A stretch of 64,000 nt of DNA from assembly GCF_008704495.1 (NCBI RefSeq), contig NZ_CP023699.1, positions 5,394,001 to 5,458,000 on the forward strand. Reading direction: 5' to 3'. Within the stretch, counting starts at the first letter, position 1. Each line of letters opens with the position of its first letter. The translations under genes were made by a program, and so were the position numbers. The stretch is from Streptomyces kanamyceticus (lineage in GTDB: Bacteria; Actinomycetota; Actinomycetes; Streptomycetales; Streptomycetaceae). The notes beneath the pieces were generated by a model that saw only the letters and a program-made list of their open reading frames with translations, was not told the DNA's origin and ran no database searches. This document shows, in pieces, positions 53,510 through 63,048 of the stretch.

Positions 53510-55225
53510 GTGACTGATCATCCGAGGGCACGGGAACTGACGAGGTCCGGAACCGGGGAGCCCGCGGGTGGGGGAGGCGTCGAGCGGCCCGTCGTCGTAC
53601 GCGAAGGTCTCTACTCCCGGCCGTACTTGGCGGCCACCACCAGCATCGCCGCCGTGATGTTCCTGACCGGTTTCGCCGCGCTGGCCGTGGTGCCGACGCT
53701 GCCGCTGGCCGCGCGGGACCTGGACGGGGTGGCGCTCTACCCGCTGGTGGCAGGCTGTTTCGTGGCCGCGAGCCTGCTGGGCGGGGTGCTCGGCGGCGAC
53801 TGGGCGGACCGGGCGGGGGCACGCGGGCCGCTGGCCGCGGGCGTCGCGCTCGCCGTGGCGACGCTGTTGATCTCGGCGGCCAGCACCTCCATCTGGCAAC
53901 TGGCCGCGGGCCGCTTCCTGGACGGCCTCGCCGCCGGAATGATCGCGGTCGCGGTCAACACGGCCGTCGCCCAGACGTATCCCGATCGTCTGCGACCGCG
54001 CGCGCTGTCCCTGATGAGCACGTGCTGGATCATCCCGTCCCTCACGGGCCCGCCGCTCGCGGGCCTGGTCGCGGAGTGGTGGTCGTGGCGCGCGGTGTTC
54101 TACGGCCTGGCCGCGGTGACGGTGCTTCCGGCGATAGCGGTGGTGGTGCTGTTGCGCGGGGGCGCGGGGAGTGGACCTGGCCGTACGACGGAGGGGGAGA
54201 CGGCCGACGAAGCACCCGGGAAGGCGCTCGGCGAAGCACCCGGGAAGGCGCTCGGCGAAGCACCCGGGAAGGCGCTCGGCGAGGCGGCCGGGCAAGTGTC
54301 TCGGGAGGTGCCCGGCGAGGTGGCCGGTAACGCGGACGGTGAGGCAGGTGAGGGCGCGGCCGGGAAGGCAGACAGGGCGGCGGCCGGGCAAGAGCTTCGG
54401 GAGGCGCCCGGTGAGGCGTCCCGGAAGGACGCCGATGGCGTGGCGAGTGGCGTGGACAGGGTGCGGCCCTCGTTGGTCGTTGCCGCCGCGGTGAGCGTGG
54501 GGGCCGCGCTCGGGCAGTACGCCGCTTCGGGGTGGGATCTGCTCCATCTCCTCTGCGGAGCGGGCGGGTTCGCGGTGCTCGGGGTCTTCGCCGCGCGGCT
54601 CCTGCCGCCCCGCACCTGGCGCGCGGCCCGCGGTCTGCCCGCGTCGGTGCTGCTGCGCGGCCTGGCCTCCGGAGCGTTCTTCACGCTGGAGGCGTTCGTC
54701 CCGCTGTACCTCGTCACGGAACGGCACGCCGCCCCCCTGGTGACCGGACTCGCGTTCACGGGCGCCGCCGTGGCCTGGGCCGCCGCGTCCTGGGTCCAGG
54801 GCCACCTGCTCGCCGGACGGCCCCGGCACCGCCTGGTGGTGATCGGCGCGCTGATCATGGCGGCAGCCGTGGCGCTGGCCGCGCTCAGCACGCTGTCGGG
54901 CCTGTTCGGGCCCGGCGCCACGGGCACGGCGCTGGCCGCTTCGGCGATGCCCGCCGCCGCCATCGGCATGGGCCTGCTGACCCCGTCGCTCACCCTCCTC
55001 TCCCTTGGCCACAGCCCCCCGGACCGCCAGGGCTACGCGAGCGCCGCGATGCAGACCACCCAGAACCTGGGCCAGGTCACGGTGATGGCCGTCGCGTCGG
55101 CCCTGTTCACCGCGGCCGGTGCGCTCGCCGCGACGCCGGGCCCCGGCTACACCACGGCCTTCGCCCTCCTCCTGGCCCCGTCCCTCCTGGTCGCGCTGCT
55201 CGCGGCACGAGCCCGCGAGGCCTGA
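53510..55225 (+). CDS. MFS transporter with a long repetitive central loop
   Basis: 571 residues from the GTG at 53510, 8 bases after TAGCTT and so probably leaderless. Twelve membrane helices in two groups, motif A-like 'GGDWADRAGARGPLAAG' and 'GRFLDGLAAGMIAVAVN'. Between helices 6 and 7 is a polar loop of about 100 residues starting with three exact 'EAPGKALG' repeats and degenerate copies after them; normal loops here are about 30-60 residues. The substrate is unknown; drug or metabolite efflux is likely. Confidence 0.87.
   Translation: MTDHPRARELTRSGTGEPAGGGGVERPVVVREGLYSRPYLAATTSIAAVMFLTGFAALAVVPTLPLAARDLDGVALYPLVAGCFVAASLLGGVLGGDWADRAGARGPLAAGVALAVATLLISAASTSIWQLAAGRFLDGLAAGMIAVAVNTAVAQTYPDRLRPRALSLMSTCWIIPSLTGPPLAGLVAEWWSWRAVFYGLAAVTVLPAIAVVVLLRGGAGSGPGRTTEGETADEAPGKALGEAPGKALGEAPGKALGEAAGQVSREVPGEVAGNADGEAGEGAAGKADRAAAGQELREAPGEASRKDADGVASGVDRVRPSLVVAAAVSVGAALGQYAASGWDLLHLLCGAGGFAVLGVFAARLLPPRTWRAARGLPASVLLRGLASGAFFTLEAFVPLYLVTERHAAPLVTGLAFTGAAVAWAAASWVQGHLLAGRPRHRLVVIGALIMAAAVALAALSTLSGLFGPGATGTALAASAMPAAAIGMGLLTPSLTLLSLGHSPPDRQGYASAAMQTTQNLGQVTVMAVASALFTAAGALAATPGPGYTTAFALLLAPSLLVALLAARAREA
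54209..54280. repeat. Three perfect 24-bp repeats inside the MFS gene
   Basis: Units at 54209-54232, 54233-54256 and 54257-54280 begin GAAGCACCCGGGAAGG and encode 'EAPGKALG'. Decayed copies continue to about 54440. Confidence 0.95.
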
Positions 55226-55276
55226 GCGGTCTGAACGGCCTGAGCGCACGGCATGACCGAGCGGCCGGGTCCGGGC

Positions 55277-56164
55277 CTACCCCAGGAACTCCGCCACGAC
55301 CGCCACGAACCGCCCGGGATCGTCGAGCCACGGGAAGTGCCCCGCACCGGGCTGCACGCTCAACTGCCCTCCGTGCAAGAGGGACTTGAGCTCCGCCATC
55401 GGACGCGGCGGCGCACTCAGGTCCACCTCGCCGGTGAGCAGCAGCACCGGACGTACGAAGCGGGCGAGCGCGTCACGCGTCGCGGCGGCGTCGAACGCTC
55501 CCTCGGCGCCGAACGCGGCCACCACCTCGTGGTCCATCTGCCCCGCCTCGGCCGCCTGGTGGCGGCGGGCCTCCGCATCCCAACGGCCGTACGAGAAAGG
55601 GGCGATGGCTGCCCAGCTGTCACCGGTGGCCCGCCCCTCGGTGATCTCGCGCAGCGCCGCGTACGCCGCCGGGAACCATGGCTCGGCCGCGCGCAGCCGA
55701 GCCGTCTCCAGGCGGTCGTCCGCGGTGATCGCGATGTCGACGGCACGGACGCTCGGTGTGATCAGCGCGAGCCTGCCGACGTGCTCGGGATGCCGTGCCG
55801 CGTACTGGAGCGCCAGGTTCGCGCCGCCGCTGTGCGCGAGCACGTCCGTGCGTTCGACGTCGAGCCCGAGGTCGAGGCGGAGGTGCTCGCGCAGCGCCGT
55901 GACGTCGTCGACGAGCCGGTCGCAGCGGCAGGACGCGAGGTCGGCGGGGCGCTCGGAGCGGCCGGTGCCCCGCAGGTCGAGCCGGATCAGCTGCCGGTGC
56001 GCGGAGAGTCCGCCGAGGTCGCCGAGGTACACGGAGTCCTGCGGTCCGCCGGGCAGGCAGATCAGGGGGCGGCCTTCGCCGATGACGTCGTACGAGAGAC
56101 GGGTTCCGTCAGGCGCGGAGAAAGAAGACGAGAAAGAAGACGAAAGGGAAGAGGGCGCGGGCAT
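55277..56164 (-). CDS. Alpha/beta hydrolase
   Basis: 295 residues, ATG at 56164, with a Ser-rich start. Oxyanion region 'LICLPGGPQDSVYLGDLGGL', 'DLRGTGRSERP', nucleophile elbow 'LAHSGGANLAL' and His in 'GAGHFPWLDDP'. It resembles proline-iminopeptidase-like hydrolases. It is convergent with the MFS gene, 51 bases apart; the gap on its 5' side (56165-56327) shows no gene. Confidence 0.87.
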   Translation of the reverse strand: MPAPSSLSSSFSSSFSAPDGTRLSYDVIGEGRPLICLPGGPQDSVYLGDLGGLSAHRQLIRLDLRGTGRSERPADLASCRCDRLVDDVTALREHLRLDLGLDVERTDVLAHSGGANLALQYAARHPEHVGRLALITPSVRAVDIAITADDRLETARLRAAEPWFPAAYAALREITEGRATGDSWAAIAPFSYGRWDAEARRHQAAEAGQMDHEVVAAFGAEGAFDAAATRDALARFVRPVLLLTGEVDLSAPPRPMAELKSLLHGGQLSVQPGAGHFPWLDDPGRFVAVVAEFLG

Positions 56165-56327
56165 GGTGGAGGTCCTTTCAGTGGGGTGCCTGTGGGCACT
56201 CCCAGGGCCACCCGCGTCAGAACAACCGCACCGCCGCGAAGGAGGAGAGCACCCAGCCTGGTCCTGCGTTGATGGGTCTCACCTCCTCGGTCCCACGGTC
56301 CTGCCGGTCATGTGCAGGGCGACGGTA

Positions 56328-56819
56328 TCAGGACGGGTCCTTGAGTGCAGGCACCGAACGCGGATTCCCGTCCTCGACCCCGCTCGTGACTCCGCTCTTG
56401 ACCCCGTCCTCGACCCCGTTCTTGACCCCGTTCTTGACCGGACGCGTATAGACCTTCGCGACGCACGCGGGAATCGCCGCCCCGTCCCCGTGGTCGCGCG
56501 CCCGGTACGCGCTGGGGCTCTCGCCGACCAGCTCGGTGAAGCGCGAGCTGAACGAGCCGAGCGACGTACAGCCCACCTCCATGCAGACGTCCGTCACCGA
56601 CAGGTCCCCGCGCCGCAGCAGCGCCTTGGCGCGCTCGATCCTGCGGGTCATGAGGTAGCTGTACGGCGTCTCGCCGTAGGCGGCGCGGAAGCTGCGCGAG
56701 AAGTGGCCGGGGGACATGAGGGCGTCACCGGCCAGCGCGGAGACGTCCAGCGGCTGCGTGTATTCGCGGTCCATCCGGTCACGGGCCCGCCGCAGCCGGA
56801 CGAGGTCGGAGAGAGGCAC
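56328..56819 (-). CDS. Short AraC-family regulator (DNA-binding domain only)
   Basis: 163 residues from the GTG at 56819, 6 bases after TACCGT, so likely leaderless. Two helix-turn-helix units: 'LDVSALAGDALMSPGHFSRSFRAAYGETPYSYL' and 'LSVTDVCMEVGCTSLGSFSSRFTELVGESPSAYR'. There is no ligand domain. The last 25 residues are repeats of the type 'KNGV', 'EDGV', 'KSGV', coded by 12-bp units (56371-56440). It may regulate the alpha/beta hydrolase or a VOC-type gene as relatives do. Confidence 0.85.
   Translation of the reverse strand: MPLSDLVRLRRARDRMDREYTQPLDVSALAGDALMSPGHFSRSFRAAYGETPYSYLMTRRIERAKALLRRGDLSVTDVCMEVGCTSLGSFSSRFTELVGESPSAYRARDHGDGAAIPACVAKVYTRPVKNGVKNGVEDGVKSGVTSGVEDGNPRSVPALKDPS
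56371..56440. repeat. 12-bp repeats at the 3' end of the AraC gene
   Basis: About six degenerate units of TC(C/T)T(C/T)GACCCCG encode Gly-Val-(Lys/Glu)-(Asn/Asp) repeats on the minus strand. Confidence 0.85.
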
Positions 56820-56937
56820 ATGAATACGGTACCGACCCGACTGCTCAGGCGGGCTTGCTCTCTTGTAGTTACTCAGGAACCGTAGGAGAGTCAGCGCCCA
56901 CCTGGAAGAACCCACTCTTCAGTGACGAGGGAACCCG

Positions 56938-57321
56938 ATGTCTACCAAGCACGAGCTCAAGGGCCTGCCCGAGGACGCGGACCTCAGGCGCGCCGACTCG
57001 CTGGCGCGGGAGATCTTCTCCGACGTCGCCAACAAGTGGGCGTTCCTGATCGTCGAGGCGCTCGGCGAGCGCACCCTGCGCTTCAGCGAGCTGCGCGACG
57101 AGGTCGAGGGCGTCAGCCACAAGATGCTCACCCAGAACCTGCGCATGCTGGAGCGCAACGGCCTGGTCGACAGGAAGGTGCACCCCACCGTGCCGCCGCG
57201 GGTCGAGTACACCCTCACGGCGGCGGGCCGTGGCCTGCGCGCCACGGTCGACGCCATGTGCGGCTGGACGCACGAGCACCTCGGGCACATCGAGGACGCG
57301 CGCCGCCGCTTCGACGCCTGA
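56938..57321 (+). CDS. HxlR-family transcriptional regulator
   Basis: 127 residues, ATG at 56938 with CGAGGGAA upstream. Winged helix typical of HxlR: 'VANKWAFLIVEALGERTLRFSELRDEVEGVSHKMLTQNLRMLERNGLVDRKVHPTVPPRVEYTLT'. The single Cys ('DAMCGW') could be redox sensitive. Three 7-bp units GACGCCT cross its stop (57313-57340). The exporter genes begin 81 bases downstream with their own probable promoter. Confidence 0.9.
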   Translation: MSTKHELKGLPEDADLRRADSLAREIFSDVANKWAFLIVEALGERTLRFSELRDEVEGVSHKMLTQNLRMLERNGLVDRKVHPTVPPRVEYTLTAAGRGLRATVDAMCGWTHEHLGHIEDARRRFDA

Positions 57322-57340
57322 CGCCTGACGCCTGACGTCC
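57313..57340. repeat. 7-bp tandem repeats spanning the hxlR stop codon
   Basis: GACGCCT repeated three times, then GACGTCC. The TGA stop lies at the first unit junction and later units carry TGA in other frames. Confidence 0.9.
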
Positions 57341-57351
57341 AAGGGGGCACC

Positions 57352-57396
57352 GTGTCAGCGGCGTGACAGCCGGGTGTCAGGGACGGCCGCGATGGT
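57352..57396 (+). promoter_or_regulatory. SARP-type triple heptamer site and promoter before the second exporter
   Basis: GTGTCAG (57352-57358), 4 bases, GTGACAG (57363-57369), 4 bases, GTGTCAG (57374-57380), then 10 bases and GATGGT (57391-57396), 6 bases before the ATG at 57403. The 11-base repeat period and closeness to the -10 are those of SARP activator sites. The same layout recurs at 62949-62977. Confidence 0.8.
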
Positions 57397-57402
57397 CGGC
57401 GC

Positions 57403-58391
<989 letters not shown>

Positions 58392-58395
<4 letters not shown>

Positions 58396-59156
58396 GCACC
58401 CTCTCGACGCCCCTGGCCGACGCCGGGATCATGCTGCGCCGCAATCTGAAGCACACCCTGCGGAACCCGGTCACGGTGTTCAACGCGATCCTCTTCCCGC
58501 TCGTGATGATGCTGATGTTCGTCAAGGTGTTCGGCGGCGCGTTCGATGTCGGTGGTGCCGCGTACATCGACTACGCGACACCGGGCCTCCTGGTGATGGC
58601 CGTCAGCTACGGCCTCGGGGCCACCTCGACGTCCGTGAACGACGACATGACCAAGGGCATCATCAACCGCTTCAGGACCATGGACGTCTCCCGCGGCGCC
58701 ATCCTGACCGGGCACGTCGTCATCACCACGGTGCGCTGTCTGGTGGCCTGCGCGGCGATCATCGGGATGGCCTTCCTCCTGGGGTTCGACCCGGGCGCGA
58801 GCGCCGTCGACTGGCTCGGCGCGCTCGGTGTCGTCCTGCTGCTCAGCTTCGCGGCCGCCTGGCTCACCGTCGCCCTCGGCCTCGCCGCGAAGTCCCCGGA
58901 GTCGGCGGGCATGGCCACCGTGCCGCTGATCATGCTGCCGTTCCTGAGCAGCGCGTTCGTGCCGTCGGACTCGATGGGGGCCGGGGTGCGGCAGTTCGTC
59001 GAGTACCAGCCCTTCACCCCGATCATCGAGGCGCTGCGCGGGTTCCTCGTGGGCGACCCGTCGAGCGGTGACGTGCTCGCGAGCCTCGCCTGGTGCGTCG
59101 GGTTCGCCCTCGTCGGCTACCTGTGGGCGGTCTCCACGTTCAAGAAGCGAGCGTGA
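58392..59156 (+). CDS. ABC-2 type permease (DrrB-like), second copy
   Basis: 254 residues, ATG at 58392 overlapping the ATPase stop by 4 bases. Six membrane helices and the exporter motif 'DDMTKGIINRFRTMDVSRGAILTGHV'. It is the partner of the ATPase at 57403-58395. Its end overlaps the convergent SARP-type gene by 17 bases (59140-59156). Confidence 0.92.
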
Positions 59157-62100
59157 CCTCCACGAGCCCGGACCAGCCGGTCCCGGCCCCCTCCTCGGCC
59201 GCCTCGGCGAACTTCGTTTCGCCGAGGCGGCTCCGTGCCGCCCGCTCGATCCGCACCGCGTCCGGGTGGGAGAGGTCGGGCAGTCCGCGTACGCCCGTGC
59301 TCGCCGCGAGCAGCCGCGCGGCCTGCGCGTGGTCGCCCTGGCGCAGCGCGAGGTCCGCGACCCCGACGAGCACCTGCGCGATCACCGACGCGTGCCCCGT
59401 CTCGGTCGCCGCCGCGCAGGCCGCCGCGCGGTGCGCCCTGGACTCGCCGAGGTCGTCGGCGAGATATCCGAGCAGATCGTGCGTCGTCGCGAGGATGATC
59501 CCTTCCTCCGCCTCCTTGCCCAACAGTTCCTTGGTCACGGCCAGTTGCTCGTACGCCGTCGCGGATTCGCCGTTCCACCGGGCGACTTGCGCCTTGGCGA
59601 AGGCGAGCAGGGCCAGCGCGCCGGGCCAGGCGACCCGCTCCGCGTGCCGCTGCGCCTCGGCCAGGGCGGCCGCGGCGGCGTCCGCGTCGCCGGAGAGCCG
59701 GTGCAGCAGCGCCTGCCGCGACCGCATGCCGATGACGTCTTCGGTGGTGCCGACCTCGGTGACGATCGCGATCGCCTCCTCGTAGTGCGCGCACGCCCCG
59801 GCGAAGTCGCCCCGCACGGCGATCCGGTCCGCCAGTTCGGTCAGCGCGAACGAGGTCCCGAACCGCTCGCCGAGCACCCGGAACTCGGCGAGCGCCGTCT
59901 TCAGGTGCGCGTCGGCGTCAAGGCCGCCGTGGCCGAGCAGGATCCGCATCTTGCCCAGGTGCAGCCGGGCGAGCGCCCGCGCCCAGGGGTCCTCGTCGTC
60001 GAGCAGCTCCTCGAAGGCGGGCAGGAAGGCAGCCGGCTCCCGCAGCATGCGCTCCAGCGGGGTGATGAAGCCGATCAGCGGATGGCGTGCCTCGCTGTCC
60101 AGGCTGCGCATGCTGAACTCGTACGCCTTGTGGATCCACTCGGCGGCCTGGTGTTCGTCACCGGGGCCCGCGGTCACGAAGTTCACCAGGAGCGCGTACA
60201 CGGTGGCCCGGATCGCGTCGGGTACGTCGCCCGGCACCTTGGTGGCCGCCGTGAGCTGTTCCATGCCTTCGGTCCTGTGCCCGCTGAGCCACCAGTACCA
60301 GCCCGCGGCCGCCGCGAGCCGCATCGCCCCCCGCGCCTCGCCCGCGCCGAGCGCGCCGCGCATCGCCGCGCTGATGTTGTCGTGCTCGGCGTCGAGCACG
60401 GCGAGCCAGGCCAGCTGCTCGGCGCGGCGCAGATTCGGCTCCGCGGTCTCGGCGAGCCCGGTGAAGTGGGCGAGGTGGGCGTGGCGCGCGGACTCGGCTT
60501 CGCCCGCCTCCGCGAGGCGCCAGGCGGCGTACTCCTTGATGGTGCCGATCATGCGGTAGCGCGGGGCGTGCTCGCCCTCGGCGCGGAGGAGCGACTTCTC
60601 GGTGAGGGCGGTGAGCAGCTCGGGGACGTCATCGCGGTCGACCTCGTCGCCCGCGTACACCCCATCGCCCACGCGCACCGCTTCACCCGCGTACACCCCA
60701 TCGCCCGCGCGCACCGCTTCGCCCGCGCACACCGCTTCCGCCGCCTCCGTGCTCGCCCCGCCCGAGAACACCGAGAGCCTGCGCAGGACCGCGCGTTCGG
60801 CGTCGGTGAGCAGTTCCCAGCTCCAGTCGACCACCGCGCGCAGCGTCTTGTGCCGGGGCAGGGCGGTGCGGCTGCCGCTGGTGAGCAGGCGGAACCGGTC
60901 GTCGAGGCGGTGGGCGAGCTGGTCGATGGAGAGCGTACGCAGGCTGGCCGCGGCCAGTTCGATCGCCAGCGGCATGCCGTCGAGCGCCCGGCACACGCGC
61001 ACCATGGTCGCCAGCGTGCCCGCGTCGGCCGCGAGGTTCCTGCGCACCGCACCCGCCCGGTCCCGCAGCAACTGGACGGCGGGCGACGACTCGATCCCGG
61101 CCGGGCCCGCGGCCTCGTCCGGCACGGCGAGCGGCTCGATGGGCCACAGCGCCTCCCCGGTGATGCCGAGGGGTTCACGGCTCGTCGCGATGATCCGCAG
61201 CCGCCCGCACTCGCCGAGCAGCCGGTGGGCGAAGACCGCCGCGGACTCGATCACGTGCTCGCAGTTGTCGAGGACCAGGAGCGCGTCGCGCTCGCGGATG
61301 GCGGTGATGAGCCGGTCGGTCAGCTCCGCGTTCGGGGCCGCGCCGAGGAGGGCGTCGCGCAGGCCGAGAGCGGTGATCGTCATCTGCGCGACGTCGTTCG
61401 TGTCGCCGTCCGCGCCGATGGCGGCGAGCTCCACCAGCCAGCCGCCGTCGGGCAGATCGGCCAGGAGCGTACGGGCCGTCTCCGTGGCGAGCCTGGTCTT
61501 GCCCGCGCCGCCGGGGCCGATCACGGTGGTGAGCCGGTGTTCGGCGATGAGCTCGCGGACGGCGGCGACCTCGGCGTCCTTGCCGACGAAACTGGTCAGC
61601 TCCGCGCGCAAGTTGGTCTTACGGGTCGTCTCCTCACGTCGCACCAACTCGCCCCGCAACAGGGAGACATGGAGGGCGGAGAGCTCCGACGAGGGGTCCA
61701 CGCCCAACTCGTCGGCGAGTGCTTCGCGTACGCGCTCGTAGACCTGAAGGGCCTCGCTGTCGCGTCCGGCGGAGGCCAGGGCGCGTATCAGCGAGGCGAC
61801 GAGCCGCTCCCGCATGGGGTGCGCGGCCACCAGGTCGGTCAGTTCCGTGATGACCTCGGCGCCGTGGCCGAGGGTGACCTCCGCGGCGTACCGCTCCTCG
61901 GTGGCGGTGAGCCGCAGCCCTTCGAGGCGGGTGACGGCGGCGTCGAACGCCTCGCTCTCCTGCAGACCGACGTCCTGGAGGGCCGCGCCGCGCCACAGCC
62001 CGAGCGCCTCGCGCAGCAGCGGCGCGCGCCGGGAGGCGTCCTCGGCGCGGGAGGGGCCCGCGCCGACGAGGCGTTCGAACCGTACGGCGTCGACGGCGTC

Positions 62101-62376
62101 GGGCGGCACGGTGAGGCGGTAGCCGTCCGGCTGCCCCTCGACCGTCCCCTCCGGCAGTACCTTGCGCAGCCGGGAGACCAGGCGCTGCAGCGCGTTCGTC
62201 GCGTCGGCGGGCGGCTGCTCCCCCCAGATCCAGTCGACGAGCGACGCCTTGGGGACCGCGTGTCCCGGCCGGAGCGCGAGGGCGATGAGCAGCCCGCGCA
62301 GCCGCGCGCCCGGCACGTCGACCGGTTCGCCGTCGCTCGTGAGCACCTCGAATGGACCCAGCATCCTGATCTGCAC
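59140..62376 (-). CDS. Large SARP-type regulator with BTAD, NB-ARC and TPR domains
   Basis: 1078 residues from the GTG at 62376 ('VQIRMLGPFEVL', the usual SARP opening). Order: winged helix (about 1-95, 'DATNALQRLVSRLRKVLPEG'), bacterial transcriptional activation domain (about 100-250, 'AHPMRERLVASLIRALASAGRDSEALQVYERVREALADELG'), NB-ARC ATPase with Walker A 'VIGPGGAGKTRL' and Walker B 'LLVLDNCEHV', a winged-helix linker, then TPR-like repeats to the end. It is an AfsR-like activator, possibly switched by nucleotide and a TPR ligand. Two identical heptamer arrays flank it at 57.4 and 62.9 kb. A 36-bp repeat (60653-60724) duplicates 12 residues in the linker. Confidence 0.9.
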   Translation of the reverse strand: MQIRMLGPFEVLTSDGEPVDVPGARLRGLLIALALRPGHAVPKASLVDWIWGEQPPADATNALQRLVSRLRKVLPEGTVEGQPDGYRLTVPPDAVDAVRFERLVGAGPSRAEDASRRAPLLREALGLWRGAALQDVGLQESEAFDAAVTRLEGLRLTATEERYAAEVTLGHGAEVITELTDLVAAHPMRERLVASLIRALASAGRDSEALQVYERVREALADELGVDPSSELSALHVSLLRGELVRREETTRKTNLRAELTSFVGKDAEVAAVRELIAEHRLTTVIGPGGAGKTRLATETARTLLADLPDGGWLVELAAIGADGDTNDVAQMTITALGLRDALLGAAPNAELTDRLITAIRERDALLVLDNCEHVIESAAVFAHRLLGECGRLRIIATSREPLGITGEALWPIEPLAVPDEAAGPAGIESSPAVQLLRDRAGAVRRNLAADAGTLATMVRVCRALDGMPLAIELAAASLRTLSIDQLAHRLDDRFRLLTSGSRTALPRHKTLRAVVDWSWELLTDAERAVLRRLSVFSGGASTEAAEAVCAGEAVRAGDGVYAGEAVRVGDGVYAGDEVDRDDVPELLTALTEKSLLRAEGEHAPRYRMIGTIKEYAAWRLAEAGEAESARHAHLAHFTGLAETAEPNLRRAEQLAWLAVLDAEHDNISAAMRGALGAGEARGAMRLAAAAGWYWWLSGHRTEGMEQLTAATKVPGDVPDAIRATVYALLVNFVTAGPGDEHQAAEWIHKAYEFSMRSLDSEARHPLIGFITPLERMLREPAAFLPAFEELLDDEDPWARALARLHLGKMRILLGHGGLDADAHLKTALAEFRVLGERFGTSFALTELADRIAVRGDFAGACAHYEEAIAIVTEVGTTEDVIGMRSRQALLHRLSGDADAAAAALAEAQRHAERVAWPGALALLAFAKAQVARWNGESATAYEQLAVTKELLGKEAEEGIILATTHDLLGYLADDLGESRAHRAAACAAATETGHASVIAQVLVGVADLALRQGDHAQAARLLAASTGVRGLPDLSHPDAVRIERAARSRLGETKFAEAAEEGAGTGWSGLVEVTLAS
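60653..60724. repeat. 36-bp tandem duplication in the SARP-type gene
   Basis: Units at 60653-60688 and 60689-60724 begin GCGTACACCCCATCGCCC. They encode 'AGEAVR(A/V)GDGVY'-type repeats between the NB-ARC and TPR parts. Confidence 0.9.
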
Positions 62377-62396
62377 GCGCTGAGTTTGCCATGGGT

Positions 62397-62420
62397 GTCC
62401 GGCAGTTGAGCCTGCCGGAC
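62397..62420. terminator. Stem-loop between the 62442 gene and the SARP-type gene
   Basis: GTCCGGCAG (62397-62405) and CTGCCGGAC (62412-62420) are perfect complements around TTGAGC, 21 bases after the stop of the 62442 gene and 21 bases before the SARP start. It may be a terminator or an operator; there is no T-run. Confidence 0.55.
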
Positions 62421-62441
62421 GGTGCGGAACCCATGCCCCCG

Positions 62442-62855
62442 TCAGGCGGCGTCGAGGGCGCCGTTGATCTTCCGGGCCATCTCGGTCATGACGGGGCTCG
62501 GCTCGCCCTTGTACGTACGGGCGGCCGCCTCGATGGCGGTGTTGATGGTGGCGCGGAAGTTGGCGGCCTCGGCCGGGTCCCGGTCCACGAGCAGACCCAT
62601 GGTCTCGGTGAGGGCGGGCAGCACCCGGTCGGCGAGCTCGGCGACGGACTTGCCGTTCAGGTCCCCGATCTTCGACTTCTCGGCGAGGACGTGGCCGATG
62701 GGGCCGGTGGCGGAGGTCAGCGCGATGGAGCCGTGGGTGGCGATCTTGTGGGGCGATCCGGCGGCGTCGGCGGCGGCGAGCAGCGAGACGGCGCCGTAGG
62801 CGGCGGTGCGCAGGGTGAGCTTGTCCTGGGCGGTGAGGGTGAGGTTGAGAGACAT
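62442..62855 (-). CDS. Conserved protein of unknown function, 137 residues
   Basis: ATG at 62855 with AGGAG upstream. A soluble, helical protein: 'LTLRTAAYGAVSLLAAADAAGSPHKIATHGSIALTSATGPIGHVLAEK' and 'FRATINTAIEAAARTYKGEPSPVMTEMARKINGALDAA'. No signal peptide. I recognise no domain. Its promoter carries the SARP-type triple heptamer at 62949-62977, shared with the second exporter, which is the best clue to its role. Confidence 0.8.
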   Translation of the reverse strand: MSLNLTLTAQDKLTLRTAAYGAVSLLAAADAAGSPHKIATHGSIALTSATGPIGHVLAEKSKIGDLNGKSVAELADRVLPALTETMGLLVDRDPAEAANFRATINTAIEAAARTYKGEPSPVMTEMARKINGALDAA

Positions 62856-62932
62856 GGTGTGAACTCCTGGGATCGGTGTCCGGGTCGGGCGACGGGCCGG
62901 TGTTTTCCGCCCCGCTCCCGGTTGATGCCTCT

Positions 62933-62977
62933 ACGATCGCGTCGGCCCCTGTCACCGACCTGACACACCTCTGACAC
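62933..62977 (-). promoter_or_regulatory. SARP-type triple heptamer site and promoter before the 62442 gene
   Basis: On the minus strand from 62977: GTGTCAG, AGGT, GTGTCAG, GTCG, GTGACAG (ending 62949), then 10 bases and GATCGT (62938-62933). Two further relatives, GTGCCAG (62983-62989) and GTGTCAG (62992-62998), lie upstream with altered spacing. Transcription would start about 70 bases before the ATG at 62855. Confidence 0.8.
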
Positions 62978-63048
62978 GCGCTCTGGCACACCTGACACGC
63001 GCAGTGCCCCCTCGTCCCCCTCCCTCCCCGTCTCTCTAGGGTGTCCGC

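Noticed and set aside
59068..62409. A 1113-codon open frame opposite the SARP-type gene
   Set aside because: Composition is that of an antisense shadow, while the minus strand shows clear SARP, NB-ARC and TPR motifs.
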